Shown here piece by piece: positions 16,933 to 26,011 of a DNA stretch of 64,000 nt (its first letter is position 1; the number at the start of each line of letters is the position of its first letter). Both the position numbers and the translations under genes were made by a program. The notes beneath the pieces are model-generated. The model did no database searches, was not told the DNA's origin, and worked only from the letters and a program-made list of their open reading frames with translations. Source of the DNA: Pseudomonas prosekii (GTDB taxonomy: Bacteria; Pseudomonadota; Gammaproteobacteria; Pseudomonadales; Pseudomonadaceae); NCBI RefSeq assembly GCF_900105155.1, contig NZ_LT629762.1, forward strand, positions 4,368,501 through 4,432,500, in the 5' to 3' direction.

Positions 16933-19900
16933 GCCCGTCATACAGGCCAACGAAAGCGTGATACGCAATGGTGGTTTTACCGAAGGCTTCAGTCACTGGA
17001 AGCCGCAGGAGAACGATGGCTCGTTCGGTCTCGGCCAGGACTGGTACGAAGGGGAAAGAATCCGCTATCTCGAAATTTCCAATGGTGCCTCGATCAGTCA
17101 GGAAGTCACGGTGCCCAAGACCCTTGGCGCTGACGCCCGATACATCCTGCACTTTCTCTGCGAAACCACGCATGCCGAGCCGGGCACATTGATTGTCAGT
17201 GTCGCCGGCAAACCGCAGGAGTGTGTAATCTCGCTGCCGCCCCACAGGCGGCGTGACCTCGATGCAGATACCGCATGTCTGGCCGCAGGGCGGCCCTTGG
17301 ATTACCAGCCCATTGTGTATTCCCAAGAGATCGACTTGCCACTGACTGCTCAGGACAAACTGAAGCTCAGTGTATTCACCCCGCTCAATGACCCCGGCGA
17401 CTACTCCGCTGTCGTTATCACCCGGATCAAGCTGGAACTGTGTCTGGCGCCGCTGGTGCTGCAAACATTGAAACTCGATGATCAGACATTACCGGCGACC
17501 CGACCGTTGTATTTATGCCTGGGTGCCACCGGCGCCCTGGCGCACAGGCTGAGCGTGGTGCCCGCACCGGGTAACGCCTGGCAAGGCACACAAGCTGCAC
17601 TGACCATTGAAAACAATCCGCAAGCTGCGGTGGTCGCGGCGCCAGTGTGGGGTGTTGATCAACCACTGGAAGACTCGTGGGTAATCGACTGCCCTTGGGT
17701 TACTGAACAAGCGGCTTACTTGTTCACGCTGAACCTGGTCAATCAGTACACCGCCGACCCGTATCCGGTCACGGTCTCGTTGGGCCACCACCGACTTGCA
17801 TTCAGCGAGGTAATGGAAGCGGCTTACTACCCCGTGCTGGAGCTTCAACAAAAAGTCCGTGTGGGCGTGCAAGTGGCGTCGTTCTACACCGGTCAGACAT
17901 TCAGCGCGGTCACGGTGAATTGGACCGTTGCCGGGCTGCGCGTCAGGGCTGCTGCCGTCACCGATGACAGCGGCTGGGCCTACTTTGATTACGAGCCGAC
18001 TGTGGCGGGTGAGTTCGACGTGGTAGCGACTGTCGAGAGCCCGTATTACCCCGAAGGCGTTGCCAGCCAAACCCTGAAGGTTCGGGTATTGGCGACGGAT
18101 CCGTGGCAGGAAGTGTTGGCAGTGGTCGAGACGCAAGCGGCGCCGTGGGCAGAAAAAACCGGCTATCCAAACCGTGGTTCAAGTTATCCCGTGCACGTGA
18201 AGCTGCTGGCTACCAGTCCATTGCTCGGTACGCAATTGTGGCTGAGCTTGACGGGGCTTTCTCCCGAGCAATTGGGCATTACGGTCAGTCCGCCGCTGGA
18301 ACAACCGGTGCCCGTCGCTGATCTCGAACCGCTCTGGACGCTGACCAGCGCAGACCGTCTGGACGCTCGTTTCGAGTTGTCACTCGGCTGTTCGAAGCTG
18401 TTGCTGCCCTCGCCGAAAAAGACCATGTCGCTGGCGCGCAACCTGGTGAAAATCGGCGAACAGCGGCTGGCCAACAAATTTCCGATAATCGATGAGCAGG
18501 AAAGTGTGGTGCTGCGTGTGCAGGTGGTGCCTGTGGTTAATGGCGATCCGGTGGTCGGCGCGCTGGTCGACTGGATCACCCCTGAAGGGACGCTGCCAAC
18601 CGTGGCCACAGGCGCAGGCGGCTGGGCCAGTTTGCTCTATAGCCCTGCGACGGCGGGCGAGCAGTTCGTCACTGCTCAAGTCCGCGCGCATCAGGATGCG
18701 CAGGCTCACACATCCCGATTCGAGGTAAAAGCGCTGGCCAGCAGTCCGTGGAAAAGCCAGGTCAAAATTCTCCTGGATGAGGTCGAGGTTGATCGGCAAG
18801 TGCTCGGTCTGCTGTGCTGGCGTGGCGGTTCGCACACCTTGAAAATTGTGCCGCTGGCCGGCAGTGCGTTGCTCGATCAGCCCATCACGTTGAGATGGCG
18901 TCAGGGCGTCGCGCCCATCGGTCTGGTGGCGAGTGACATCGGCGTGGCGAAAAAACTGACCTCCGCCGGCCTTGAGTGGACGCTCGAATCGAAGGCGGAT
19001 ATTGGCGTCAGTACGCTGTTCGCAATGACCTTGAGCACGCCACAGCTGTCGGACGATCGCGAGCTGTTCGGTCGTTTGGTAGACCCGGATCTGGCGCGCG
19101 AAGTGAGCTTCAAAGTGGACCAGAGCGCGGTAATGCTTGGCGAAAAAGCGCTGTATCCGTGCCTCGGCGCGATGCACGGTTTTACCGTTGTGCCCAATCC
19201 TCTGAGTCCGTTGGTCGGTCTTTCGATGAAGCTGCACTGGTCGGGAACGTCTGCCGGGCAATTGGGCGCGACCGTCACCCCCGCCCTCGATCACACGCCG
19301 ATTATTGGCGACAGCGGCGAGCGTTGGGAGCTGAGCTTTATCGCCAGCCCGGCGCCGGGCGAGTTCGGCTTGGCGCTGGAGCTGCCTGAGCTGAAATTCG
19401 TGTCCCCGGCCAATCAGATGCTGTTGGGGCACAACAAGGTGCGGATCGAAGCCTGGCGTGAACCGGTGGTCGATCCGGTCGCGGGGCAGGACCAGGCGTT
19501 GATGGCAGTTCAGGTGTTCTCGCACTTCACCCAGCGTGCGGTCGAGCAGGTGGCGGTGCAGTGGCATGCCGCTGAACAAACTGTCGAGGTGAAGACCGAT
19601 GCCGAAGGCTGGTCGGTTTTCGCTTGTGCGCCGGGCGTCGCCGAGCCGCTCCTGGTGGATGCACGCGTGCTGAGCCTGTATGACGAATTTGTTGAAAAAT
19701 GTCCGATGACCGTGCAGGTGCTGGCAAGCGATCCCTGGGAGGATCTGCGCATTGAATTTGACGGCAAGCCAGCTCAGCCCTGGTCGCAAAAGACCTGTTT
19801 CCCACGGCGCAAGGGCCAGCACCTGCTCAAGGTCAGCGCAGTCGCAAACAGCCCACTGCTCGGCCGTGAGTTGACGCTCGGTATGACCGGAACCGGGCCC

Positions 19901-20977
19901 TCCGAACTCGATATGAGTTTTGTGCCGCGCAATGCGCTGGGCACGCCGCGCCCGCTTACCCGCGACGGTCTGGAGTACACGCTGACGGTCGGTGACCTCA
20001 AGGACGGTGCGTTTGCGCTGCGCATGGGCGCCAGTCGATTGGCGAAACTGTCACCGGCCAACGCCATGTCGGTTGGCTCGGGCAGCCAAGTGCTCAAACT
20101 CATCCTCGGCACGCGAGCCGCTCAGACACTCGATTGGGGGGACGTACTGGAGGAACAGGTGCAGGTGGTTTCAGCCATCAGCGGCAAACCGATGGCGGGT
20201 ATCGCGGTGCTTTGGCGCAGCCCTGAACTCGGCGATGTGAGCGCAGTGACGGACTTTTACGGGGTTGCACGGGTGAGTTACACGCCGCAGGTTGCAGGGG
20301 CGACGTTGCTGACTGCGACGGTTGGGGAGGCGGCCTCTGCGCAATCGGTGTCGCTGCCATTTGTATTGAATGAGCCGCGTGCCGTTCAGTCGCTGCTTTA
20401 TGACGGCGCTTCAGGTTATCCGGGAGATTCAGTGTCGGCGACTGCCACGGTTGCCTCTGCGCTGACGGGCGAACCACTTGCAGGCGTGGAAGTGATGTGG
20501 GAATACGCGGGTGAAATGCTTGCACCTACGCTGACCGGGGCTGACGGTATCGCCACGTTGAGTTTCGAATTGGCACGGCCCGGTCGAGATTTGCTGATGG
20601 CGATGGTGAAGGGCGGGGAGGGTGGCTGGGACGTGGCATCAGTGGCGGTCCCGGTCGAGGTCAAACCGGCTCATCTGACGATAAAAGAGCTGACGGCGAA
20701 GCCTTCCGGTTCCGTACAAGAACGCGTGTTCGTCGTTCTGAAAGCGTACTTTGTGAACACGGAGGATGGTCAGCCGGCTATCGACAAAGAAGTGTTCGTG
20801 ACACGACCCCTGCAGTCGGGGGGCGAGATGATCGCGGTTCGCACGAATATAGATGGCATCTATTCGAGATTACAAAAAAGTCGTGCCAGCGAATACCTCG
20901 GAATGACCGTCGAAGTGAGGAACGTCAGGGAGGAACCTGTCCGACGGACGATTTATGTCGATGTCATTCCGGACTAG
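16925..20977 (+). CDS. Large modular Ig-like protein with carbohydrate-binding-like N-terminus, Tc-cluster partner 2
   Basis: A 1350-residue protein. Residues 10-110 resemble a jelly-roll carbohydrate-binding module (NGGFTEGFSHWKP, later YLEISNGASISQEV). The rest alternates Big_1/invasin-type Ig modules, recognisable by G-x-x-V-x-W then T-D-x-x-G-W/V-A (FSAVTVNWTVAG; VVGALVDWITPEG; MAGIAVLWRSPE; LAGVEVMWEYAG), with a second module starting L-A-S/T-x-P-W (about residues 388, 603 and 931) that contains SPLLG and SPANAM-like motifs. It overlaps tcaB by 8 bp with AAGGAG eight bases before the ATG, so it is co-translated. No signal peptide is seen. It shares module type with the TcaA tail, suggesting a physical partner, perhaps a receptor-binding or adhesin element. 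It ends six bases from the convergent DUF58 gene with no clear terminator between. Confidence 0.85.
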   Translation: MHKPVIQANESVIRNGGFTEGFSHWKPQENDGSFGLGQDWYEGERIRYLEISNGASISQEVTVPKTLGADARYILHFLCETTHAEPGTLIVSVAGKPQECVISLPPHRRRDLDADTACLAAGRPLDYQPIVYSQEIDLPLTAQDKLKLSVFTPLNDPGDYSAVVITRIKLELCLAPLVLQTLKLDDQTLPATRPLYLCLGATGALAHRLSVVPAPGNAWQGTQAALTIENNPQAAVVAAPVWGVDQPLEDSWVIDCPWVTEQAAYLFTLNLVNQYTADPYPVTVSLGHHRLAFSEVMEAAYYPVLELQQKVRVGVQVASFYTGQTFSAVTVNWTVAGLRVRAAAVTDDSGWAYFDYEPTVAGEFDVVATVESPYYPEGVASQTLKVRVLATDPWQEVLAVVETQAAPWAEKTGYPNRGSSYPVHVKLLATSPLLGTQLWLSLTGLSPEQLGITVSPPLEQPVPVADLEPLWTLTSADRLDARFELSLGCSKLLLPSPKKTMSLARNLVKIGEQRLANKFPIIDEQESVVLRVQVVPVVNGDPVVGALVDWITPEGTLPTVATGAGGWASLLYSPATAGEQFVTAQVRAHQDAQAHTSRFEVKALASSPWKSQVKILLDEVEVDRQVLGLLCWRGGSHTLKIVPLAGSALLDQPITLRWRQGVAPIGLVASDIGVAKKLTSAGLEWTLESKADIGVSTLFAMTLSTPQLSDDRELFGRLVDPDLAREVSFKVDQSAVMLGEKALYPCLGAMHGFTVVPNPLSPLVGLSMKLHWSGTSAGQLGATVTPALDHTPIIGDSGERWELSFIASPAPGEFGLALELPELKFVSPANQMLLGHNKVRIEAWREPVVDPVAGQDQALMAVQVFSHFTQRAVEQVAVQWHAAEQTVEVKTDAEGWSVFACAPGVAEPLLVDARVLSLYDEFVEKCPMTVQVLASDPWEDLRIEFDGKPAQPWSQKTCFPRRKGQHLLKVSAVANSPLLGRELTLGMTGTGPSELDMSFVPRNALGTPRPLTRDGLEYTLTVGDLKDGAFALRMGASRLAKLSPANAMSVGSGSQVLKLILGTRAAQTLDWGDVLEEQVQVVSAISGKPMAGIAVLWRSPELGDVSAVTDFYGVARVSYTPQVAGATLLTATVGEAASAQSVSLPFVLNEPRAVQSLLYDGASGYPGDSVSATATVASALTGEPLAGVEVMWEYAGEMLAPTLTGADGIATLSFELARPGRDLLMAMVKGGEGGWDVASVAVPVEVKPAHLTIKELTAKPSGSVQERVFVVLKAYFVNTEDGQPAIDKEVFVTRPLQSGGEMIAVRTNIDGIYSRLQKSRASEYLGMTVEVRNVREEPVRRTIYVDVIPD

Positions 20978-20983
20978 ATGAAA

Positions 20984-22315
20984 TCAAAACACCCCAGCCT
21001 TCTTCCAACTCAAATACCGCGTCACCAACCCGGCCCCCAGTTCTGCGGGCCGGGCCTCCAGCACCGGGACGCCATGAGCACTCAAGCGCTCATGGAGTTC
21101 GGCCCGCGCGTTCAAGTAATCCACCGTGCCGCAATACATCAACGCCTCAGGCAAGGTTTGCACTGGCGATTGGCGCAGTTCGTCCAGCGTGTCCTCGCGC
21201 AGACTGGCAACCAGTACGCGATGTTGCTGGCCCAGACGTTTGACCGCGCCGAGCAATTCTTCGTCGTCTTCATCGCGCAGGTTGGTCACCAGCACCACCA
21301 ATGAACGGCGCTTGTGCCGGGCCAGCAAGTGGCTGACGGCGGCCTGATAGTCGGCGGGGCGCGGGGTGTTGTCGAGGTCGTACACCGCGTTGAGCAACAC
21401 CTTGAGTTGGCCCGGTCCTTTGACCGGGGCGAGGTGGTGCGGTTGATCGCTGGCGAAGGTGCTCAACCCCACGGCATCACCCTGACGCAACGCGACGTAA
21501 CTCAATAGCAGGCAGGCATTCAACGCATGGTCGAAGTGGCTCAGTTCACCGTCCTGGCTGCGCATGCTGCGGCCGCAGTCGAGCATGAAAACAATCTGCT
21601 GATCGCGTTCGTCCTGATATTCCCGGGCAATCGGCGTGCGTTGGCGGGCCGTGGCTTTCCAGTCGATCTGGCGCAAGCTGTCGCCCTCGCGGTACTCGCG
21701 CAACTGATGAAATTCCAGCCCCTGGCCGCGTCGTTGCCGCTGACGCACACCGAGTTGGCTGAGCCAGTTGTCCACCGCCAGCAATTCACCGCCATACAGG
21801 CGCGCGAAATCCGGGTAGACCCGGGTGCTGTCTCTGACGCTGAGCAAGCGTTTGTCGGACCACAGGCCCATCGGGCTCGGCAGGTTGATTTCGCACTGTT
21901 CGAAACTGAAATGGCCACGGTGCAACGGGCGCAGACGATAGCTGATCAAACTGCGTTGGCCGGGTTGCAATTCGAGTGTCAGCGGCAGGTGTTCGAAGCT
22001 CAGGCCATCGGGGACGTGATCGAATATTTTTACCCTCAGCGCGTCGGCAAAATCGTGTTCGACTTCCAGTTGCACCTCGCTCCAACGGCCCAGTGCCAGG
22101 CTACCGGGCATCTGCCGTTTGAGGCGCGGCGCGGGCAAGCGTTTGAGACGGATTGCATCAATCCCGCTCAACACCAGCAGCGCCAGCAACAGCGCCCAAC
22201 TGATCGCAGACAGATTGTCTGGAAGGGCGAATTCGAGCGCGCGCAACGTCCCCAGCACCATGCCGAAACCGAGTAACACGGACAGCCAGATCAGCAGCAG
22301 ACGCGACGGTTTCAC
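20984..22315 (-). CDS. DUF58 domain protein (MoxR-associated, vWA-like)
   Basis: A protein of 443 residues with two N-terminal membrane segments (LLLIWLSVLLGFGMVLG and ALLLALLVLSGIDAI) and a C-terminal DUF58 domain: EFHQLREYREGDSLRQIDWKATA near residue 190, followed by a vWA-like part with IVFMLDCGRSMRSQDG (a MIDAS-like DxGxS). Family members accompany MoxR AAA+ ATPases in cell-envelope or stress functions. The start chosen is GTG at 22315, whose GTGA overlaps the moxR stop. It is the last gene of the operon, convergent with the Tc-like cluster. Confidence 0.85.
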   Translation of the reverse strand: MKPSRLLLIWLSVLLGFGMVLGTLRALEFALPDNLSAISWALLLALLVLSGIDAIRLKRLPAPRLKRQMPGSLALGRWSEVQLEVEHDFADALRVKIFDHVPDGLSFEHLPLTLELQPGQRSLISYRLRPLHRGHFSFEQCEINLPSPMGLWSDKRLLSVRDSTRVYPDFARLYGGELLAVDNWLSQLGVRQRQRRGQGLEFHQLREYREGDSLRQIDWKATARQRTPIAREYQDERDQQIVFMLDCGRSMRSQDGELSHFDHALNACLLLSYVALRQGDAVGLSTFASDQPHHLAPVKGPGQLKVLLNAVYDLDNTPRPADYQAAVSHLLARHKRRSLVVLVTNLRDEDDEELLGAVKRLGQQHRVLVASLREDTLDELRQSPVQTLPEALMYCGTVDYLNARAELHERLSAHGVPVLEARPAELGAGLVTRYLSWKKAGVF

Positions 22316-23310
22316 AGGCGTGGCGCCGCGACTTGGTCGAGCAGCTGTTGCAGCACCTGATCGACATTCAGGCCTTCGATATCCAGCTCCGGCGCGATCC
22401 GCACGCGATGGCGCAACACCGCCAGCGCGCAGCCCTTGATGTCGTCCGGGATGACGAACTCGCCACCGCGCAACAACGCCCGCGCCCGCGCGCAACGCAC
22501 CAGCGCAATCGATGCGCGAGGCCCGGCGCCTAACGTCAGGCCGGGCCAGGTGCGCGTCGCGCGGGCGAGGCGGATGGCGTAATCGAGCACGTGTTCGTCC
22601 AGCGGCAAGTCGCTGGCAATCCGCTGCAACACCATCACGTCCTTGGCCTGCAACACCGTGCGCAGCGGCTGCACGTCGAGCATGTCGGCGCGGGTCGAGC
22701 GGCTGACCTGGCGCACCATGTCCAGCTCCTGCTCGGCGTCCGGGTAATCCATGCGCACCTTGAGCATGAAGCGATCCAGTTCCGCTTCCGGCAGTGGATA
22801 AGTGCCTTCCTGTTCAATCGGGTTTTGCGTGGCGAGGACCATGAACGGCTGCGCGATCGGCAGCGCGCGGCCTTCAAGGGTGACTTGGCGTTCCTGCATC
22901 GCTTCGAGCAGCGCAGCCTGGGTCTTGGCCGGCGCGCGGTTGATCTCGTCAGCCAGTAACAGGTTGGTAAACAACGGGCCTTTGCGCAGTTTGAATTGCT
23001 CGGTTTGCAGGTCGTACACCGCGTGCCCGGTGACGTCGCTGGGCATCAAATCCGGGGTGAACTGGATCCGCGCAAACTCGCCACCGAAGCAGCGGGCGAG
23101 GGCGCGCACCAGCAGGGTTTTGCCCAACCCCGGCACGCCTTCGAGCAACACGTGGCCGCCGGCAATCAACGCGGTCAGCACGTCGTCGATCACGCTGTTC
23201 TGGCCGATCACGGCTTTGCGCAATTCGCCGCGCACCGACTGCGCCAGTTGACTGGCACGCTGGCGTTGCTGGGCGGCGTGTTGTTGGCTGCCGGGCTCGA
23301 TGTCACTCAT
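22312..23310 (-). CDS. MoxR family AAA+ ATPase
   Basis: A 332-residue AAA+ ATPase of the MoxR class, thought to act as a chaperone in metal insertion or complex maturation. Seen: Walker A EGVPGLGKTLLV near residue 57, Walker B and the following motif LLLADEINRAPAKTQAALLE near residue 119, sensor-1 VLATQNPIEQEGTYPLPEAE near 157, and the C-terminal lid with GASPRASIAL-like GAGPRASIALVR. It overlaps the DUF4350 gene upstream and the DUF58 gene downstream by 4 bp each, the standard arrangement of this system. Confidence 0.93.
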   Translation of the reverse strand: MSDIEPGSQQHAAQQRQRASQLAQSVRGELRKAVIGQNSVIDDVLTALIAGGHVLLEGVPGLGKTLLVRALARCFGGEFARIQFTPDLMPSDVTGHAVYDLQTEQFKLRKGPLFTNLLLADEINRAPAKTQAALLEAMQERQVTLEGRALPIAQPFMVLATQNPIEQEGTYPLPEAELDRFMLKVRMDYPDAEQELDMVRQVSRSTRADMLDVQPLRTVLQAKDVMVLQRIASDLPLDEHVLDYAIRLARATRTWPGLTLGAGPRASIALVRCARARALLRGGEFVIPDDIKGCALAVLRHRVRIAPELDIEGLNVDQVLQQLLDQVAAPRL

Positions 23311-24470
23311 AAGGCATTCCTCAAAGTTTGCAGGTGGGCGACCTGACGGCTGAACTCAGCGCTGGACAGCCGCTGTTTCGGGCGCGGGCTCAGGGCCTGG
23401 CTGATGGCGCGGGTCGGTTGTCGGGTCAGGCGCGACAGCACCAGCCATTGTTCGGCAACCGCCAGTTGTTCAAAACCGGGATGACGGCGACGCGCGCGGC
23501 GCAGGATGTCGTGCTGCAAGGCTTGCAGCAGGCTGTCCTGGCCGTTGCGCCGGAGCATGAAATCGGCGCTCGCGCGCAGGTGTTCCTGAAGTTGTCGACG
23601 GGCTTTCGCTGGCGGTTGCAACAGCGGCCCATGGCGCACGCCGGCATGCCAGCAACCGAGCAGGATCAACGCCGCGAGGGCCACCAGCGCTTGCGGAAAA
23701 TAGCGCAGCAGCAAGGTCAGCAGCGAATCGTGTTCGCTGTTGTACAGCAGCGTCACGTTGGTGTCGGCGCTCAAGTACCACAGCAGCCAGGCGTTGTCGT
23801 ATTGCTCGATGGCCGGGGTTGTCCACAGGTCGGCGTCGGTGACCACGATGATCGAACCGAGCCCGTGGGCCAGTTGCATCATGTGCGTCGCCTTGCCGCT
23901 GTTGGCCCAGGCCTGCGCGAGATTGTTCGGGTCCTCGAGATGGAATGCGGTATCGAAACCGGCGTAGGCGGGCGCCTCTTCGTCTTCCAGATACAGCTTG
24001 GTCAGTTTTGGAAAGGCATCGTCAAGCGAGTCTGGCGGCGGCTCTTTGAGGTCTTTGCTCAGGGATTGATGCACTTGCACGCGGTCGAGCAGCAGGTCAT
24101 TGCTCTGGCCGGTTTTTTCATCCCACAGCGACTCGGCGACAAACAGCAATCGGCCGCCGGCCCGGGTCCAGTTCAGCACTTGATCAACCTGGCGCGGGGT
24201 CATGTTCGAACGATCGCCGAACAGCAGCAGGCTGTTCTGGTGCGGCTCGATGCCGGGCAGCACATCGAGGCTGTTGGCGTGGGTGACCGCGAGCCCTTGC
24301 TGGCGCAGAAACTGTTCAGCCGCCAGATACGGATTGGCGCGCGCCTCGGGAGAAGGGCCGTGGTCGACGATCTCCTGATACGGCGTGGCGTTGAGGTACA
24401 GATAAACGCACAAAGCACCGAGCAACACGGCCACCACCGCGCCGAGCGCCAGCCATCCGCGCCGGCTCAA
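23307..24470 (-). CDS. DUF4350 domain membrane protein
   Basis: About 387 residues, with an N-terminal transmembrane segment (LALGAVVAVLLGALCVYLYL), a periplasmic DUF4350 domain (LAAEQFLRQQGLAV, SLLLFGDRSNMTPRQVDQVL, GGRLLFVAESLWDE), a second transmembrane segment near residue 265 (LVALAALILLGCWHAGVRHG), and a basic cytoplasmic tail. The likely start is TTG at 24470: it sits in TTGA overlapping the upstream stop, has GGGAG seven bases before it, and matches the overlap style of the whole operon. A longer form from ATG at 24512 is possible. Role unknown; part of the MoxR envelope system. Confidence 0.75.
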   Translation of the reverse strand: MSRRGWLALGAVVAVLLGALCVYLYLNATPYQEIVDHGPSPEARANPYLAAEQFLRQQGLAVTHANSLDVLPGIEPHQNSLLLFGDRSNMTPRQVDQVLNWTRAGGRLLFVAESLWDEKTGQSNDLLLDRVQVHQSLSKDLKEPPPDSLDDAFPKLTKLYLEDEEAPAYAGFDTAFHLEDPNNLAQAWANSGKATHMMQLAHGLGSIIVVTDADLWTTPAIEQYDNAWLLWYLSADTNVTLLYNSEHDSLLTLLLRYFPQALVALAALILLGCWHAGVRHGPLLQPPAKARRQLQEHLRASADFMLRRNGQDSLLQALQHDILRRARRRHPGFEQLAVAEQWLVLSRLTRQPTRAISQALSPRPKQRLSSAEFSRQVAHLQTLRNAL

Positions 24471-26011
24471 TGCGTGGCTCCCGAGTGAAACAGCGCCCGC
24501 CAGCCGTCGCACAGTTGCTTTTGCGATTGCGCTGGTGGCAAGCGGTGCCCGTAAGCCATGGCTTGCCAGTGTTGGGTGAGGGTTTGGCTGAACGCGAGCA
24601 AGTCCGGTTGTTGCAGGTGGCCGACGCGCTCGAGCACCTGGCCCTCGGTGTCGGCGTCTTTCAACGGCAGATTGAAGTCATGCAACAAACGGCTGAGCAG
24701 CGCGCGATAAAGCAAGCCGAGCGCTTCGCGAGGATTGCTTTGCCAGAGTTGTTCGGCCGCAGCCGCGACATCGGCGGGCAGGGTTTGCTGATGCACATTC
24801 AGCCCGAACAGTTGCTTTGGGATCGCCCGCTCGACTTGGCGTCGGCGGGTCGGTCGGCGGCTGACGAACGCCTGCAACCACTCGCGATAACGCCAGATCA
24901 ACAGACCGAGCGCGGCAATCAGCGTGCCCCACAAAAGCACTTCCAACAGTGTCGCGATGGCGCCGAAACCCTGGCCGTCGAGCAACCTCAGCAGGGTTTT
25001 CAACCAGTCAGGGGTGCTGCCATCCTCTTGGCTTTGGATGGCGGGCTGCTCCTCGCCGAAACGATAGCGGGTCACCGATTCGTTGTTCTTGAACGGCGGC
25101 TGCTCGAGGATTGCCTTGATGCTGTCGCGCGATGCCTGGCTGGTCAGTGGCTGATCGAGCAGGCGCGGCGTGTCCGGGGAGATCACCGGCTCGGCGGCCC
25201 ACAGCGTTTGTGGGTTGGGAATCAGCACAATCAGCGCCAATAGCAAAACCGCCGCCGCGCTGCTCAGGCGCTGACGCATGCGCCGGAACACCAGTTCGAT
25301 GTCCCAGGCCTCCAGCACCGTGCGTCGGTTCAGGTACAAACTGAAACCGCACGCGACATAAATCGGTTCCCAGACCACCAGCACCAATGCGTAAAAGGCG
25401 TTGGTCAGGTGTTCCAGCCACAACCAGTCATGACTGGCGGCGGCGATCAGGCTTTGCCAGTCCCAATCGAGTTCGATCTGCTGCGGCAGCAGCAAGTAAA
25501 ACAGCACCATCAGGCCGACCCACAATGCGGTTTCCAGGTGCACGCCGATGATCGTCAGCCACTGCGCGGCGCCGGCATTGCGTTGCAGCAATACCGCCAG
25601 ACGCTGCTGACGTTGCACGCCGTCGAGGCCTTCAAGTTGCACCACCGGCATCAAAAAACTGCGACTCGGGCTCAAGCGCCGCCAGGTCAGGCTGGCAAGC
25701 AATTGCGGCTTGAGCAGGCGCGGCCATTCGCGCAGCGCTTGTTTGAGCGTAGGCGTTTCGCCGAACAGACTCTTCGACAGGATGTACAGCGGCAGGCGTT
25801 CGAACGCCGGTTTCAGCCACCAGAAAATAAACACCGCCAGCGACGGCGAATCCCACAGCAGCACACTTAGAAGGATGAAAATCGGCAAAGTGACGATGGC
25901 CCAACTGGTCATCAACAGGCGTCGATGGCGCTGGCTCAGCAGCACGCCGAGGTCCATGGCTTCCCAGCTGTTACGCGGGCGAATGACGACGGTGGCATCA
26001 CTCAGGCGCAT
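24467..26011 (-). CDS. DUF4129 domain membrane protein
   Basis: A 514-residue integral membrane protein. Several hydrophobic spans lie in the first 270 residues (SWAIVTLPIFILLSVLLWD, ALWVGLMVLFYLLLP, AFYALVLVVWEPIYVAC, AAAVLLLALIVLI), then a periplasmic stretch, another span near residue 355 (FGAIATLLEVLLWGTLIAAL) and a cytoplasmic DUF4129 domain with PREALGLLYRALLSRLLHD. DUF4129 is often linked to transglutaminase-like and MoxR-DUF58 systems. It overlaps the SpoIIM-like gene by 14 bp upstream and the DUF4350 gene downstream. Confidence 0.85.
   Translation of the reverse strand: MRLSDATVVIRPRNSWEAMDLGVLLSQRHRRLLMTSWAIVTLPIFILLSVLLWDSPSLAVFIFWWLKPAFERLPLYILSKSLFGETPTLKQALREWPRLLKPQLLASLTWRRLSPSRSFLMPVVQLEGLDGVQRQQRLAVLLQRNAGAAQWLTIIGVHLETALWVGLMVLFYLLLPQQIELDWDWQSLIAAASHDWLWLEHLTNAFYALVLVVWEPIYVACGFSLYLNRRTVLEAWDIELVFRRMRQRLSSAAAVLLLALIVLIPNPQTLWAAEPVISPDTPRLLDQPLTSQASRDSIKAILEQPPFKNNESVTRYRFGEEQPAIQSQEDGSTPDWLKTLLRLLDGQGFGAIATLLEVLLWGTLIAALGLLIWRYREWLQAFVSRRPTRRRQVERAIPKQLFGLNVHQQTLPADVAAAAEQLWQSNPREALGLLYRALLSRLLHDFNLPLKDADTEGQVLERVGHLQQPDLLAFSQTLTQHWQAMAYGHRLPPAQSQKQLCDGWRALFHSGATH

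Noticed and set aside
5345..20977. Contractile injection system (R-pyocin or Afp-like) in the cluster
   Set aside because: No sheath, tube, baseplate or tail-fibre genes were found; the motifs are those of Tc toxins and Ig-like repeats.
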